Shown here: positions 1 through 12,582 of the stretch, in pieces
How the letters are laid out: each line of letters opens with the position of its first letter
Position numbering within the stretch: position 1 is the first letter of the stretch
Assembly (NCBI RefSeq): GCF_032854445.1
Contig: NC_088302.1
Location: 39,004,191 to 39,068,190, forward strand
Length of the DNA: 64,000 nucleotides
Source of the DNA: Liolophura sinensis
Taxonomy: Eukaryota; Mollusca; Polyplacophora; Chitonida; Chitonidae
Direction of reading: 5' to 3'
Made by a program: the position numbers and the translations under genes
Notes under the pieces: model-generated
The model's input: the letters and a program-made list of their open reading frames with translations, nothing else
Told to the model about the DNA's origin: nothing
Databases searched by the model: none

Positions 1-2047
1 CATCAGTAATTTATGTTGCAATTTTGGATGATTTCTTTACCTTTTATAAACCTAATAAGCAGAAGACCAATCTATCAAATGTGAACTGTAACCTCAAAAA
101 CCAGGTCTAAAGTGGTTCATGTTTGTCAGAATCTTATCAAGCATGGGAGCCAACCTGTTCTTCAGTCAGTTTCACTGAATTCTTCTGTGACTCTTTTTGT
201 GACATCATATGTTAACAATTAAGAGTTTATAATTGGCTAAATATGAACTCTGATCTGCCAAGTAGATTAAAGTCAATTGTACATGTACTGTGTTGATCAC
301 AGTAATCTAAATCTGTCTCGATCAAGAACATGCCCATGAATCTATACATGAACTTTCAATGAATTTCCTTCAGTTTTGGAAACATACATGTAATATTGTT
401 TTCAAGCCAATTTAAAGGCATGTATCAATTCTGACCCAGACAAATTAAGTGCTATCTGTCTTATAGGCATTAGAGATGTGTTTCACTAAAACAGATTTCT
501 TTTCAGGGCTGAATTAAGTAATTCTGACTTAATTTATATCACCGTGTTGTCTGGCTCTCCATCATGAATAATACATCACAGAGAGTGTAGTCACAGTTAG
601 CACCAACGTAATTGGTTAGCACCAACGCCATTTTAAAGTGACCATAAAGTCAGCCACAAAAGCTGAAATAATTAATAAAGTAGTATTCCAGAAATGTTCT
701 AAGAATATTATAAAAATTCTCCATGGCTCATCAACAAAATAAATAGCAAACAATCGTCGGTACCTAGCCACTCATTTGGTGATGCCATTGTGCCACATAG
801 CTATATACAGTGACGTCACAAAATCTATGAGTTCTCTCGTACCATTGGTATTAAACAATGTGACAATGAAAACGCCTGATACCCAACCAAAGAGTATCAA
901 CTCTTGGCACGCGTTCAGCTAGGGCTATTTGTGTGCACAAGCCTCATGTTTCAGCGGTCCCCCTCATACTGCATGGGTGAAAGCAATTCCCCGACTTCTG
1001 GGAATTTACCGAACATAGCAGGAACTTCTGACTGATAACAGACTCTGTCATTCAGATTTTGGGAAGATATTTTCGTAATAATTCTGACTTTACTAAAGTA
1101 AAATAATGCAAAGTAAATATTTGTTTTGAAGCAATGACTCTCTTTTCTTGCTAGCTCACCCTGACATGTTACCTGCAGTCTCCTGCCCTACATTAGGTCC
1201 TGAATGCATTATGACACAGGCAGCCGTTCTCAGTTACCTGCTCATAAATGTTTGGTCCAAAATGCACACATTTAACACTTAAACTAACCACAAAATTCAA
1301 TTTATTCCATCCATATCTGTCTATCCACTATAAGAAACCACACTGCTAATCGAGAGCTAGTAAGCTTTTTGACGTGACAGCCAATTATCTCGTGACGCTT
1401 TCAGCACTAGTGATTGGCCAAGTTCATAAGGGCTTCTACAGCCTGGCTGCTCAGAGTGAATCGTCTGTCAGTGCCATAATCCCCAGTGCTGAACTTCATT
1501 TTCTCGGCTTTCAAAACTTTATAGAATTTTGTACGTATATTTCTGTGATACCTGTGTCTCATATCATTTTTTCTAAGTATATATAGTGGCAGACTTTATG
1601 TTCACTGTAAATGCTGTGACTTTGAATCCTGCTTACTATAAGGCTGTATCTGGCTGCACGTCTTACCAAAATCAGAGCACGGCATATCTTCTTTCATAGT
1701 TCTTATATCGGTTGCTACTGTTCATTACTAAAATTAAGACTACCGAAACTCTGTCAGGACATCCCAAAACACTTTCAAATAATACAAAAACTGCAGTTGG
1801 TGAACTTCACAGGGTGTCCATGCACCACCTATATTCGCATGGTTTTAATGTGTTCATCACTCTTCATTATTAGAATCAATTCAGGATTATTAAAAACAAA
1901 CCCATTCTTTGTGGCCTACATAAGCCTATAGTTTTGGTTGAAGACAGCACAGGATTCAGGGTTCCGAATGGAGCAAGATTATACCGATGTGTGTTTTGAA
2001 TGCCTAAAGCAAGGAAGAATGAAACTGATATAAATATAGTCAAAGGT
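1..2047. other. Unique AT-rich DNA, no gene seen
   Basis: I find no coding region, RNA gene or recognisable repeat family here. The longest open frame is 70 codons (1374-1586), which is expected by chance. The only small structure is a 13-base direct repeat, GTTAGCACCAACG, at 596-608 and 615-627. TACATGTA octamers lie near 285 and 376. Confidence 0.7.
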
Positions 2048-2451
2048 AATTTGGGGCTGACCAGAATGTAATCCAGACTGGAGGAGCCTCTGTGTTATGG
2101 TGGCTAATATAAGATCTGACCTCAGAGGGTACTACAGTAATTCTTCAACCTTTTCGCATGTTTGCAGGTGTTTATTTAAGCACATTCTTGGGGCATTATT
2201 CTGGGTAGAAAAATAAGATTATACTTTTTGTGAAGCCCTGAAACTGACCAATTAAACCAAAGTAATTCTGTATCCAAACTCAAAATAAAAATGTTCATAA
2301 ATTGCACTGAAAATAGCTGTTTCATATGCGAACTGGCTGATGACTTAGAGCGTAATCTGTGCCTGACCAGAACCTAATCCAGCCTGCACGAGGAAGCCTC
2401 CAGTGTTATGTTGGATAAAATAAATTCCGACCTCCTGCAGAATGCACTACG
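2048..2451. repeat. Diverged direct duplication flanking a MITE
   Basis: Segments 2048-2134 and 2354-2451 align as direct repeats offset by about 306 bp. They share CTGACCAGAA, TAATCCAG, GAGCCTC/AAGCCTC, GTGTTATG, GACCTC and a closing CACTAC/TACTAC. The MITE at 2135-2345 fills the gap between them. Identity looks to be around 70% by eye. It could be an old local duplication split by the MITE, or two ends of a longer unrecognised repeat. Confidence 0.6.
2135..2345 (+). mobile_element. TA-flanked MITE, copy 1
   Basis: One of eight copies of a non-autonomous element of about 200-225 bp. The left end reads CAGTAATTCTTCAACC and follows TA at 2133-2134. The right end keeps only a decayed form of the GCGAAAAGGTTGAGGAATT arm. 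Internal landmarks shared with other copies are TTTATTTAAGCACATTC, ACTTTTTGTGAAGCCCTGAA and AAATTGCACTGAAA. No ORF. Terminal inverted repeats plus TA flanks are typical of Tc1/mariner-derived MITEs, but superfamily is inference. Confidence 0.75.
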
Positions 2452-5400
2452 TCAAATATCGATAAAAATAGAGTCCAACTATTTTCAAAGGGTTCCTATA
2501 TACTTAAAATGAAAATAATGTACTTGTTCATATACTGCACATTAGTCATGAATCTTTTCCCGGATTTCAAGGAAATGGACGTACAAGGACACGACAATAT
2601 ACAGACCTATAGTAATGTGTCCTCCAGTCAAGGCTGGCTAAAAGGTAACACTATTCTACATGGCAACCTGAACATAAAGATTACCATACGTCCATGTAGG
2701 CAGACATAATCCACTGTGGTCTTAAATCATGTCAATATACAAATGCGATATATCTGCCTTAATGTCCATATAAATCTATAAGCCAACACATATGACAAAT
2801 ACCAGTTTATTACAAATCCATTTATACACACGAGGCATTGCCACGACGCCAACTGGATATGTCTGTTCTTGGTTAGAATATGCTCATTAATGCCTCTAAG
2901 GCAGGGAGATGAAAATCAGGGGTTATCTGTGCTATGCTTTACACCTGGTTTCTGTCTGATTACCTTGCTGTTTTGACCCAAATGTCTGGCAAAAGGAGCA
3001 CAAGTCTTGAGTAGCAAATCAGGAACAAGTGCAGACAACTAGACTTTATTCTTTGGCAATTACAGGGTAAAATGAAGAGGCTGAGTGCTGAGGCAGGCCT
3101 CGTCTTGGAGCTGATTAAACTCCGCAGAGCTGATGTGCGGTCTCACGCGAGATATTTGACTGCAATAATCAGGATAAGTGTTATCATCCAGCGTCCTTCG
3201 AGGTCAGCTCATTCGTAAAACGCCCACCTCGGACACCCCAATTTAAGGTGGGGGAAACTCATCAAGACCCATGCTCAAGCTGTCCACGGGGCTGAAATTC
3301 GGCTGGCACACATCACTGACCAGTACATAGGCCAGCTACTCCAGCTCAACACCACATCCTTCAGTTGCCAGGGAATGTTGATTTAAATTAAACTGAGCTG
3401 AAGCTAATCACATGCATGGTCTTTGTCATATTGCCTTACGGCATGTCCCGTTTTTATGAGGGTCAGCTTGGTTAGCTCAGGATCAGTCCAAGACGCTTGT
3501 CAGCCTTTGTCAATAAAATAGTTCGATCAGATCGGATCAATAGTAACAAGGAAAATTAAGGAACTGCTATTTGATACTCTATACACACTTGCCCAGTCCT
3601 TCTGTCCAGCCTTTGGTCATCAATGACCATGGCAGGGCCCATCACGATAATGAGTCCATTGGTTAGTTGATACAGGCTATACTGGGGATATTATGGTCTC
3701 CAATGCATGCATCATGTGATCTACATATCAGGGGGGAAACAAAGGGCTTCTCCATAGGCAAAGGTCAGGGGATTAGCCAGTGTAGCATATAACTGCTCCA
3801 GCTCTGCTTTACTTCAGAAAAAGGGAGCTTTGTTGAAGTGTGTGTAAAAACTTGTAATTTAAATGTCAACTATAATGTGCTTCAGTTGATAGCTATATAG
3901 GTTATTAAAGACGAAGTGAATGTATAGATAATGACATTTACTTGTTTATTTTTTACATTATTTTGTTGTGGAGAAAAAGGATCCTGGACTATTTTTTTCC
4001 ACAGTGAATATTTACAGCAGCATTTACATGTATATTAATATTCACAACAACAACTTATTTTGTTAATGGCAAATGAATTCAGAAGAAGTCTTTTCTTTTA
4101 GTGTTTCTAGAGCAGATATATTCAAATCTTTCCTTGAAAAGAAGATATATGTGATCAATTACAAAATCCTTCTTTGAAAGTTGTACTTTGTGGCTATAAA
4201 TTACATACAACCATAAAGCAACATTCTCTACAATAACAGCTGCTTCATGCTGGCAACCAATGTGGTTTGACCTTTCCAATGACATTTACTCTACCTGATT
4301 TCTTATTTACATGTACATGGAAAAAAAGAGCACAAAATAATCCATAAAAATGGGCGAAAGGAGAAAAAAAAACATTACTTTGGTGAACAACTGGTTACAA
4401 GACCTAGCTCTTTCAGAAGTGGGAGATAATTGTGTATGAATATACCATAATAATTTCCCACAAACACATCAGCATTAGATGTATCCAGGGTTTGGCGCAT
4501 ACACATGAAGCTGTAGATGTATTTATAGCTTAATCTGACTACTTATCAAGAGGTTAGAAATGCCAGACGACACACCACGCAGCCTATAAAGGTTATAGTT
4601 CCGCCTTCTTCAGTAATGGAGGAGGAAATCCTGGACTAGCCGAAGGCTCTGCTTTACCCGTACTTATCACTCACCTAACAGCTAATCAGTCCATATGTAC
4701 ATCACATCTAATGTATGACTGATAAATTGCTACCCCCTGGTAACGGATGGAATAGTAGAATGGATCACCTGTAATTTCATGTTGTAAACTAAACCGTTCA
4801 CATGTACAATATTTTAGCATTCACTATTTAATTTGCCAATTGGTCGTCTAGCTTTCTTGAATAAGCGACTCGCAGACATGAGTCTCCGGTAAAAGAAACT
4901 ATCATACCAATCATTGCCACTGTGAAGTTCCATGCCACAACCTTAGCTCATCTTGAAAGGCCATCTTTCCAATTCAACACCCCTTCTCGTCTTTCTAAAT
5001 TATTGAAATGGCGCGTAATCATGAGCTTCACAGAGACCACACTCCCCGAGTTTTTACACTTTAAGTTAACACTTCACTGCAATGTTCTTTAAAAGCAATA
5101 TGGCACTGTTTTGGTACTGCAGGTTCTTCTGATCAAGAGCCATATCAGAGGGAAATCCTTCTGCCTAAAAAGCATGGCAGATCAGGGAATATTCACATGC
5201 TAAAAAAAAAAAGAGTGATAGAGTGGTTTAATCTGTGTTCAGTGTGAGCTAATGAGGCCATTATAGGGTTAATGTGACAGGCTGTCCTGACTGTCTGTGA
5301 TTAAGGTGTCCTGCATCCCCTATATCCTCAGACACTCACTGCTCTTAAGCTTAATTCTCACTGCAACATGTAAGAGACTCTATCGGACATCAAACCCACC

Positions 5401-6837
5401 CCTCCCCATGGGTCCTTGAAGCAGACATCTTAACCTGGTCTTACAGGCCTTGAGCAGCACAAATGAAGATGTGTGTGTGTACATATATAATGTTCTGAAC
5501 ATAATAAACACAGTAGAAGGACATCATGCAGCGTCTTCGCACAATTTTCTATTCAGGGATGACTTAATAACACTAAGTACATGTATTTACAAGCATGTCA
5601 AAGATACGTAGCATCTAATTGTGAGTATAAACCACGTGTAATTAGAAATAATTAACATTTAGATGACCTTCTAACAAAATGCTGACTCCATGTATTTACC
5701 CACATTTAACTACAACAAGGGTGCTGATACAACATGGAATAATCACATACAGTATATTCGTTCTATTCAATTTTACACAGTTTGTTAAGTCCTTCTTAGT
5801 TCCTTGCAATGAAACAGATGAAAATATTGTACAAGTATGTGCCGTTAAGCCATAGCTATTCTTCTATTCATTCCCGAGGGTGCATAAAGGTTTATTGTTG
5901 TTGCTCAAACATTATGAGCCTACAAATTGCGTGTCAACATATTTTACAAATTGTACGCCTGTCTGCAATCAGTGTATATGATGCCGACAGAGTAAGGTGA
6001 TGTCTGCATGGTGGTTGAAACTCGACCCTTAATGGATGAGCTACTGGACCAAGAAACAGGTGGTGCTGTCTGCAACTTCGCGCATTCTCCTTCGTCTAAT
6101 TGATTCATTAAGAGCCAGCTAACGACTTCAGCTGATACATGTCTCCAGACACATTGTGCTAGATATAAAAATCCCACCAAAATACTTTCATCCCAAGAGG
6201 GCATTTTCCTCCAGCAAAGATAGAGTCTCCTACGATGCGCATATATATATATAGATCAAGCTACTGACGCCCACATTCCATTTAGAGCTGATTTCTTCTG
6301 GAAGAAGATATTCAATAATTGATCACCCCTCTTCATACCTGAACTCCGACACCTCATTTTTAAGAAACTGCGACTCACGCGAGAGCTTTCACATTATCAG
6401 CACTATTTACTTTGAATGCGAAAACAAATACACGGTGTCAGGGAGGTCCTAATAATTCACCATGGTCTATTCCAGCAGAACACCATCACTGATCGTGGCT
6501 TTCCCCCAGGTCCACATCTCCGCTTGCCCAAATCGAGATCGTCCTATTAATTAACCTAAATCCCGATCACGTCCGGTCATATTCTGACACGAATCCATCG
6601 ATCAGCCCACAGATCCTCAGCCTCACCCCCTGTCAATGCACAGCGACAATTTTCAAACAATAGATATCCTAAGGCTCCCATAAAGGATCACTTTTATATT
6701 GCCAAGAAAAAATTGATCTGAAAATCATGCCTGTCTGCCCCAGAACCTCATGCTCCAAACCTGATACCTTTCCTCGCTCAGCTTGAGACTGCTCAGAGAG
6801 CTGAGGACACGAAACACAAGCAGCCGTACACATCCAC
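2452..6837. other. Unique DNA, no gene seen
   Basis: No supported gene. Open frames are all below 90 codons and match nothing I recognise. The parts at about 3060-3340 and 6350-6660 are less AT-rich and hold more CpG than their surroundings, and could be conserved noncoding elements, but that is only a compositional impression. A short hairpin (CCCCA...TGGGG) lies near 3237-3255. The small ORF at 4079-4285 (minus) has no family I can name. Confidence 0.6.
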
Positions 6838-7036
6838 AAATTATTTCTCAATATTTCTGCATATGACAGAGCAATTTTCAGTGCGATTTAAGCACCCTTT
6901 AATTTTATTTTAGAGAGAAAAAAAACATAGGTTGAATTGCCAATTTCAGAGCTTGACAAAAAGTATAACTTTTTACTGAATACTGCCCTCAGAATATAGA
7001 CATCTTGCAAAAATGCGAACAGTTTAAAGAATTACA
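6838..7036 (-). mobile_element. TA-flanked MITE, copy 2
   Basis: This copy lies in the opposite orientation to copy 1. The right end in window coordinates is well kept: AAGAATTACAG followed by TA at 7037-7038. Internal matches to other copies are CAATTTTCAGTGCGATTTAA, TTGCCAATTTCAGAGCTT, ACAAAAAGTATAA and CCCTCAGAATAT. The left arm, ATTATTTCTCAATATTTCTGCATATGA, is decayed. Confidence 0.75.
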
Positions 7037-7194
7037 GTAACAATGTACCCGATGCCACATGGATAAACAGAGAAATGCACAATTAACTGAAGTTTCAAAG
7101 GGATTAAAGTCACAACATCGCATGCTTGTACATACCTCACCTGGATTGGGCTAGGTAGATCACCATCTGTAACATCAACAGCAACTGTAATTCT

Positions 7195-7292
7195 TCAACT
7201 TTTTTGCATGTTTGCAAGATGCTTATTCAAGCATATTCTGGGGGTATTAAACTGATAAAAATACTTTCTGCGAAGCCCTAAAATTTGCCCGT
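7195..7292 (+). mobile_element. MITE copy 3, left half only
   Basis: Starts with the intact end CTGTAATTCTTCAAC and continues through GCATGTTTGCAAGATG, TTATTCAAGCATATTCTG and CTGCGAAGCCCTAAAATTTGCC, then the similarity stops. It is truncated at about half length. It lies about 160 bp from copy 2 in the opposite orientation. Confidence 0.7.
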
Positions 7293-8540
7293 CTTCACAC
7301 ACCCCTTTTCATAGCACCATGTTCATTTCATTCCAATCTTATCATTAGGTTTGGATATCATTAGTTTTGGATATATTTCTGTTTTAATCATCGTCTATAG
7401 TTGGTCAGAACTGCTACCACTGCTGTATCTGTCAACTGGCCATTGCCTTCTTGTACACAAGTGTTATTTCTGACAATTTGTTAGAAGCTCACTCATTGGT
7501 CCACAGGAGAGACACAGCCGATGGGATAGCCTGTATCACAGCAACATTTACTAGAAACCAGCACGTGTTGTATCTACTATTCTTTCACTTTTACCGCCAT
7601 GCCGAAGACCGATCAAAATAAAGACGAATGAACTCCCACTTTGTTTACCGAACAAGCTCTAATCCACCAGAGTTTGTGTACTGACATTTGAAACCCTTTT
7701 TTTCCCTCCCTGCTGTTAAAATTTAGTTTGGCCTACCGGGCTTTCATATACCAACTCTCACCACCACATGAAAGATTTCGCTATCAGCTGGCCTGCTTTA
7801 TGGTAATGAATTTGCTTGCAATATACGTAGGATAAAACCAACAGTTAGGTGATTCATTTCAATATTAGTTTTGCTTATTTTGGTCTCTGTTCGTCAGTAT
7901 AGATGGTCTAGTGTTTGTGTGTTTTGAAAGTTATCATGCTGAACAACAACACCCATTCGAAAATAACATGTAAAAAGTAGAAAAAAAACAAGCATTCTGG
8001 CAATGTTTATGGACATCCGTTCACTTATTGAGAGGCGGCATGGTTATGAATTGGAACTTTAACAACTGGTCATTTTAAAAATTATTTTTGTGACTTTCTT
8101 ACAGGCCTAAGGCTAGAAACAATCTTCCTCTTTCCAAAAGTTTTCCAGGCTTTAAGGTTCATATAACCCGGCCACTGGGTTCTTTGCATTTGTGACATTA
8201 AAAGTTTCCTATCAAACTTCATCATGAAGGTCAGACTAATAGAGAGGATATATAAACAGGGATTAAGTTACTGGAGATACTGGTGGGCACAAAGGCAATT
8301 CGTCTTTTCCCAGACAGTTGAAGGCACACAATAAAATTACAGAACATAACACCTACGGCAAATGACCTAAAATATCACCCGTGACTACTAGTACATTGCA
8401 TATTTTGCCTGATTCTGACAGTTCTATTGTTTTGAGATTTATTTGAAAAAATGGTCATATGCTACTGGAAAAATGTAAATTTAAGTACCAGAATTCAAAT
8501 TTTATTATTTTCCTCTTTGGGTCCAAAGTTTAGTCCATGC
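7293..8540. other. Unique DNA, no gene seen
   Basis: No coding region, RNA gene or repeat that I can support. Confidence 0.6.
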
Positions 8541-8711
8541 AGTTACCATAATCAGGAGGCCCGTTACCATAATCAGCTAAAAGGCCAGTTACCATAATCA
8601 GCTAGGAGGCCAGTTACCATAATCAGCTAGGAGGCCAGTTACCATAATCAGCTAGGAGGCCAGTTACCATAAACAGGGGGCCAGTCACTGTAATCAGCTA
8701 GGAGGCCAGTT
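8541..8711. repeat. 25-bp minisatellite, about 7 units
   Basis: Tandem units of about 25 bp built on CAGTTACCATAATCAGCTAG followed by GAGGC. The central three to four units are nearly identical. The first and last units carry small deletions (AATCAGGAGGCCC, AAACAGGGGGCC) and substitutions (CAGTCACTGTAATCAG), the usual edge decay of a minisatellite. Confidence 0.95.
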
Positions 8712-8925
8712 TCATAGGCATGCTTCATATACAGCATGACCACCCCACCTCAAAATGGTCAAACCTCAACACTCAATTTTGTCATATTTTGTCAGAATGC
8801 AAAGAGATTCCCTAAATTTTCAGATTGCTGTATATTCAAATATTAAGCAAATAAATGTTAATTAGAGATAAATATTAAATTCTTCACACAGGCACAGATC
8901 TTACTGATCACTTAAATTCTCATTC

Positions 8926-9229
8926 TTTTTTTTTTTTTTTTTTTTCACTCTTTCTTTATTAGAATCCATACAGATTTCCACAACAGGGATATTCTGGGAA
9001 CTGGATTCGTGCGAAAAATCAGCCCTGCAGACCACCAGACCAAAGAACTAACAAAATGATCTGACACATACTCCAAGGAGGTCATGTAAGCTTTAAATCA
9101 ACCTGGATTAAATGCTGTCTAGTACTTTGGAGAGATCATGCACTCACACAAGCTAGGTTTGATACCAGTCACATGTTTTGGTCTCCCAATTTTGAGGTGG
9201 ACACTTTAACCACTAGGCCACCAAAGCAG
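8926..9229 (-). mobile_element. tRNA-headed SINE with poly-A tail
   Basis: Read on the minus strand, the element opens with a tRNA-like head from 9229: A-box-like TGGCCTAGTGGTTAA, then B-box-like GGTATCAAACC near 9155-9165. It runs about 300 bp and ends in a 20-base A tract (plus-strand T at 8926-8945). AATAAA lies about 10-15 bases before that tail. This is the layout of a Pol III-type, tRNA-derived SINE moved by a LINE with poly-A recognition. It differs from the other SINEs here, which end in CACT or AATA-type tails. No convincing target-site duplication was found. Confidence 0.6.
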
Positions 9230-9734
9230 TCTCAAGCTAGGGTATACAACTGCCTTCTGGAAAGTCAAAATACTAGTGAAACTGTTGTTAAGTTCATAAC
9301 CATGGCTTGACCTTTTCATCATTAACCTCAAATCTGTTCTATACAGTTCTAAAGATATCTCATGCTGGTTAGAATGGTAATTTACTAACAAGATGACTGA
9401 CACACCAAAAATATTGAGAACTGTCAAGCTTAAGATCAAGACAAATTTGGTAAAGTCAGTCAGTCAGTGAGTTCTGGATGAAGTGCGTAGATGGATAAGA
9501 TTATGATAGATGCTGTTGGTATACACTGCACATCGCAAGCCCAACAATACATATCTCCAACCATCGTGATCATAATATCAGAGACATTATCAACCTGTAA
9601 GGAACCCAGGCGAAATTAAATCTGAAGAAGAATAGAAGGTAAGTAAATGTGTCTAAATTTAAAGCTTAGAGTGCATGTGCACTGTACGTTGTTGTTGCCG
9701 CTGATTAGTCCCCAACTAAAGATGACTCTAATCC

Positions 9735-9840
9735 TGCCCTTACTCTGGAATTCAGCAAGGAAATTTGTGAGACACCTTGCAAAGGTTGGTGGTTTGATAC
9801 TCAGAGCCCTTCACCATAAAACTCATATATGTATTGTATA
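9735..9840 (+). mobile_element. Degraded SINE body fragment
   Basis: Contains TTTGTGAGACACCTTGCAAA, GGTTGGTGGTTTGATACTC and CCACCATAAAACT-like CTTCACCATAAAACTCAT. These resemble a molluscan SINE body that I know from memory. It is badly decayed and the ends are unclear. Confidence 0.35.
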
Positions 9841-10171
9841 AGAGGTCATATTGAAAACAAAACTCACACTGACTTAAGCCACAACATAGCAGAAAAAGTT
9901 GACAATCTGTTCCTTCCTGCAAGCCCAGGCTCTTTGTTAAGTGAATGGCACATGGCAAAAGATAAGATGATGGAAATTTGAAAGACGGACTGAGTTATTG
10001 ACCAATGAGCAAAAAACATACAGAGCAAATTATACAGCTGCTTAATGCAGCAGAAAATGCTTGTGTATTTAGCACTGCATATCTGTAATCATTAAAAATG
10101 AAGAATATACATTACAGAGTTTACATATGACAGACACTCTGTATCCCAAAAATGTTAATAAACTCTTGAGC
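9841..10171. other. Unique DNA, nothing seen
   Basis: No gene or repeat that I can support. Confidence 0.6.
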
Positions 10172-10533
10172 CTAATGACTGATGGTCCGCAGCGGGAACG
10201 GTAGATCCAGGATCAATCCTGGGTCGGGTCACACCTAAGACCTTAAAAAAGAGGAAGTTCTAACTTCCTCGCTTGGCGTTCAGCATGAAGGGAATAGTGC
10301 AACGACTGGTAGACCCATATAAGTATAATAGTTCGGGCCGGGTGCCTTACTTGTCTTCGGTAAGTCGTGTCAGCGAAGCAGCACTAGATACAAGAGCGGT
10401 GGAAATCTGCCCTGCAACAAGGAGGCACATTACATACACTCTAAGGACTCCTTTGTCGTCATATGACTGAAAAACTGTTAAGTACGACGTTAAACCCCAA
10501 GCACTCACTCACTCACTCACTAATGACTGATGG
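10172..10533 (+). mobile_element. 5'-truncated SINE (family A), copy 1 with 14-bp TSD
   Basis: The insertion is bounded by a perfect 14-bp target-site duplication, CTAATGACTGATGG, at 10172-10185 and 10520-10533. The element itself is 10186-10519. It lacks the A box of the tRNA-like head and starts inside it (TCCGCAGCGGGAACGG). It keeps the B-box-like region (GGATCAATCC), a central region with AAGAGGAAGTTCTAACTTCC, and the 3' end GTTAAACCCCAAGCACTCAC with a (CACT)n tail. A 5' truncation with a long TSD is the signature of LINE-type target-primed insertion. Open frames inside it are not genes. Confidence 0.93.
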
Positions 10534-12163
10534 AATTTCCTGTGCTGAGTATTTTTGTCCATGCAGTGTCCTGTGATAATGGCTATACAGGTACTGTTGC
10601 CTATGTGACATATATTTCAGGATGCCTGGGTAAAACACAACACTGCCCTAAGACTATTACATCTGCTGTTGACACCATTTAGCCATACGGCTCTGCTGTA
10701 CAGCCCAGCACAGTGATTGATTATGCCAGTGTTATTCCCAAACCTATCTGCTCAGATCAGCATGGTATTGGAAGACTTGAGGAAAGATGCATATAAAATG
10801 AAAAAGGGCAAGCTAAATCTAATTTCGGGGGTTGCCGAGCGACTCTCCACAGGCTTGTTTTTGTCTGCAATGAATCTCATTTCCAAGAGAATCAGCTAGA
10901 TCAATCCTGCATGGATACCTGGCTCAGCGATAAAATGTGTTTTCACAACACACCACGCACTTAATACTGTGGAAAGTTTGACAAGCGTTATCTGGTTCCT
11001 AGTTGTGATGTATAATTTAACGTAAAGGTTATCTTTCAAAAAGGTCACTGGTTATGCATCTAAACAATTTAGCTATAGACTCTTAGAGATCATGTCCCAT
11101 GGCCTGAACTCAATTCCCATCACAACAGCTAATCCAACGCTTTACAAGGATAATGTTCATGTAATCTGAATTACCACTCTACTCCCCAAAGGCTTGGAAG
11201 CAAATATTAAAGGATGGTTATATTATTCATCAAAAAATAAATTTCGATATCAATGCTTGTCACTAATGTCAGTGATTCAATCTAATGTTTCATCAATGTT
11301 CTTCCCAAGTAATGTTACGAGGGAGCTAAATAATGGAAATTTACCACATCAATCATCCGTTTTATCCATAAACCATGATAAACTATAAGCACTATAATAA
11401 ACTAAATGATAAAGTTTACATGAAACTGATCGCTACAGATTTCTACCTTAATATGATATGGAAGAATTTACATAATAATTTAAAATCAGCCTATAATTTT
11501 CTTCCTTGAAAGAATATCCTGATCATCTTTAAATACAGGAAAACGGCTTTTTGTGGAAATTTTAAATATGGTTTTAAAGAACTTTAATTAAAAATGTTTT
11601 TTGCAGTGAAAAAAATGCCAATCACTGCAAGATTCAGGTTGTTATTCTGCATTTTATATATCATATTGAACAAGTCAAAGAACAATGATATTACACATTT
11701 TTTTAACAGCTAAACATTTTTTTGTTGTTATAATTCTACACTGTACTAAAAGACAATGTTTATTATTTACTGTGAAAAAAACAAAAACGTAAAAAAAACA
11801 AAACAAAAAGAAAACAGGAAAACCAAAATCAGCATCTCCATGAAATTGCCTCTCAGGTTATATGTGTTTTTATAAAGCTACTTTTAATTTAATGACAATG
11901 AACACTCAACATGTTTTCAAAACCAATACAGTATCATGAGCTATGCACTTGCTACTGGTTTGCTTGAGGTGGACTTTTTGCTGGATGATCTCTTCAAAGG
12001 AGAAAAAAACTTAAATATCAGACAAATACCACTGAAAAGAGCATTTCAAGTGCATGCCATAAAAACAATTCTAATATGTACCTCAAGTTGATAAATTTTA
12101 AACAAAGTCAGCGCTAAAATCCGCTGTGGCTACTCCATTTTGCCTAAGAACTAGTCCTGAAGT
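10534..12163. other. Unique AT-rich DNA, no gene seen
   Basis: No supported gene. The part at 11560-11830 is very AT-rich with A tracts. Open frames at 10717-10899 and 11194-11388 are short and unrecognised. Confidence 0.65.
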
Positions 12164-12582
12164 CTCCTGACTTGGCCACAGACCCCCATTAGTTTTCCAT
12201 AAGCGACAATGTTAACGTTTAGCACTGTAGCTCAGTCCCAAACATTCCGAGGTTAATAAGCTTTGGTGCATACCTGGCCCAGCCTGTGAGATAGAAGCCA
12301 AAAAAATCTTGACATAGGTTGACCATCAAAATCTGGACCTTTCCATGCCAGCAGGTGGGAGGGGTGCCTAGCAACGTCAAGGGACGTCACTCGCATCCTC
12401 ATCACCACCTGTCTCTCCCCCAGAATTTCAAACTTTCATCATTAAAACTCATACCTGCCCAAAGCTTAGACAATTCCCATCATTTAGATACCAAGACTTT
12501 ACACCCTAAAATACACAGAACTACAATCGTCCCTACTGAGAAACGGAAGTTGTAATGGGGGTCTGTGTCCTGTTAGGAGGAG
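12164..12582. repeat. Inverted arms about 360 bp apart (possible foldback element)
   Basis: CACAGACCCCCATTA at 12177-12191 is the exact reverse complement of TAATGGGGGTCTGTG at 12553-12567, a 15-bp perfect match. The pairing extends outward imperfectly (CTCCTGAC... against ...GTTAGGAGGAG). The total span is about 420 bp, the size of a MITE or foldback element. I saw no clear target-site duplication and no second copy in the window. A chance or regulatory hairpin cannot be excluded. Confidence 0.5.
12364..12390. promoter_or_regulatory. Possible RFX X-box half plus CRE-like site
   Basis: GTGCCTAGCAAC at 12364-12375 fits the right half of an RFX X-box (RGYAAC) with an imperfect left half. It is followed 7 bases later by GACGTCAC (12383-12390), a CRE-type core. 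The order resembles the X1-X2 arrangement known from RFX/CREB-bound promoters. This is a motif match only; no transcript evidence is available. Confidence 0.25.
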
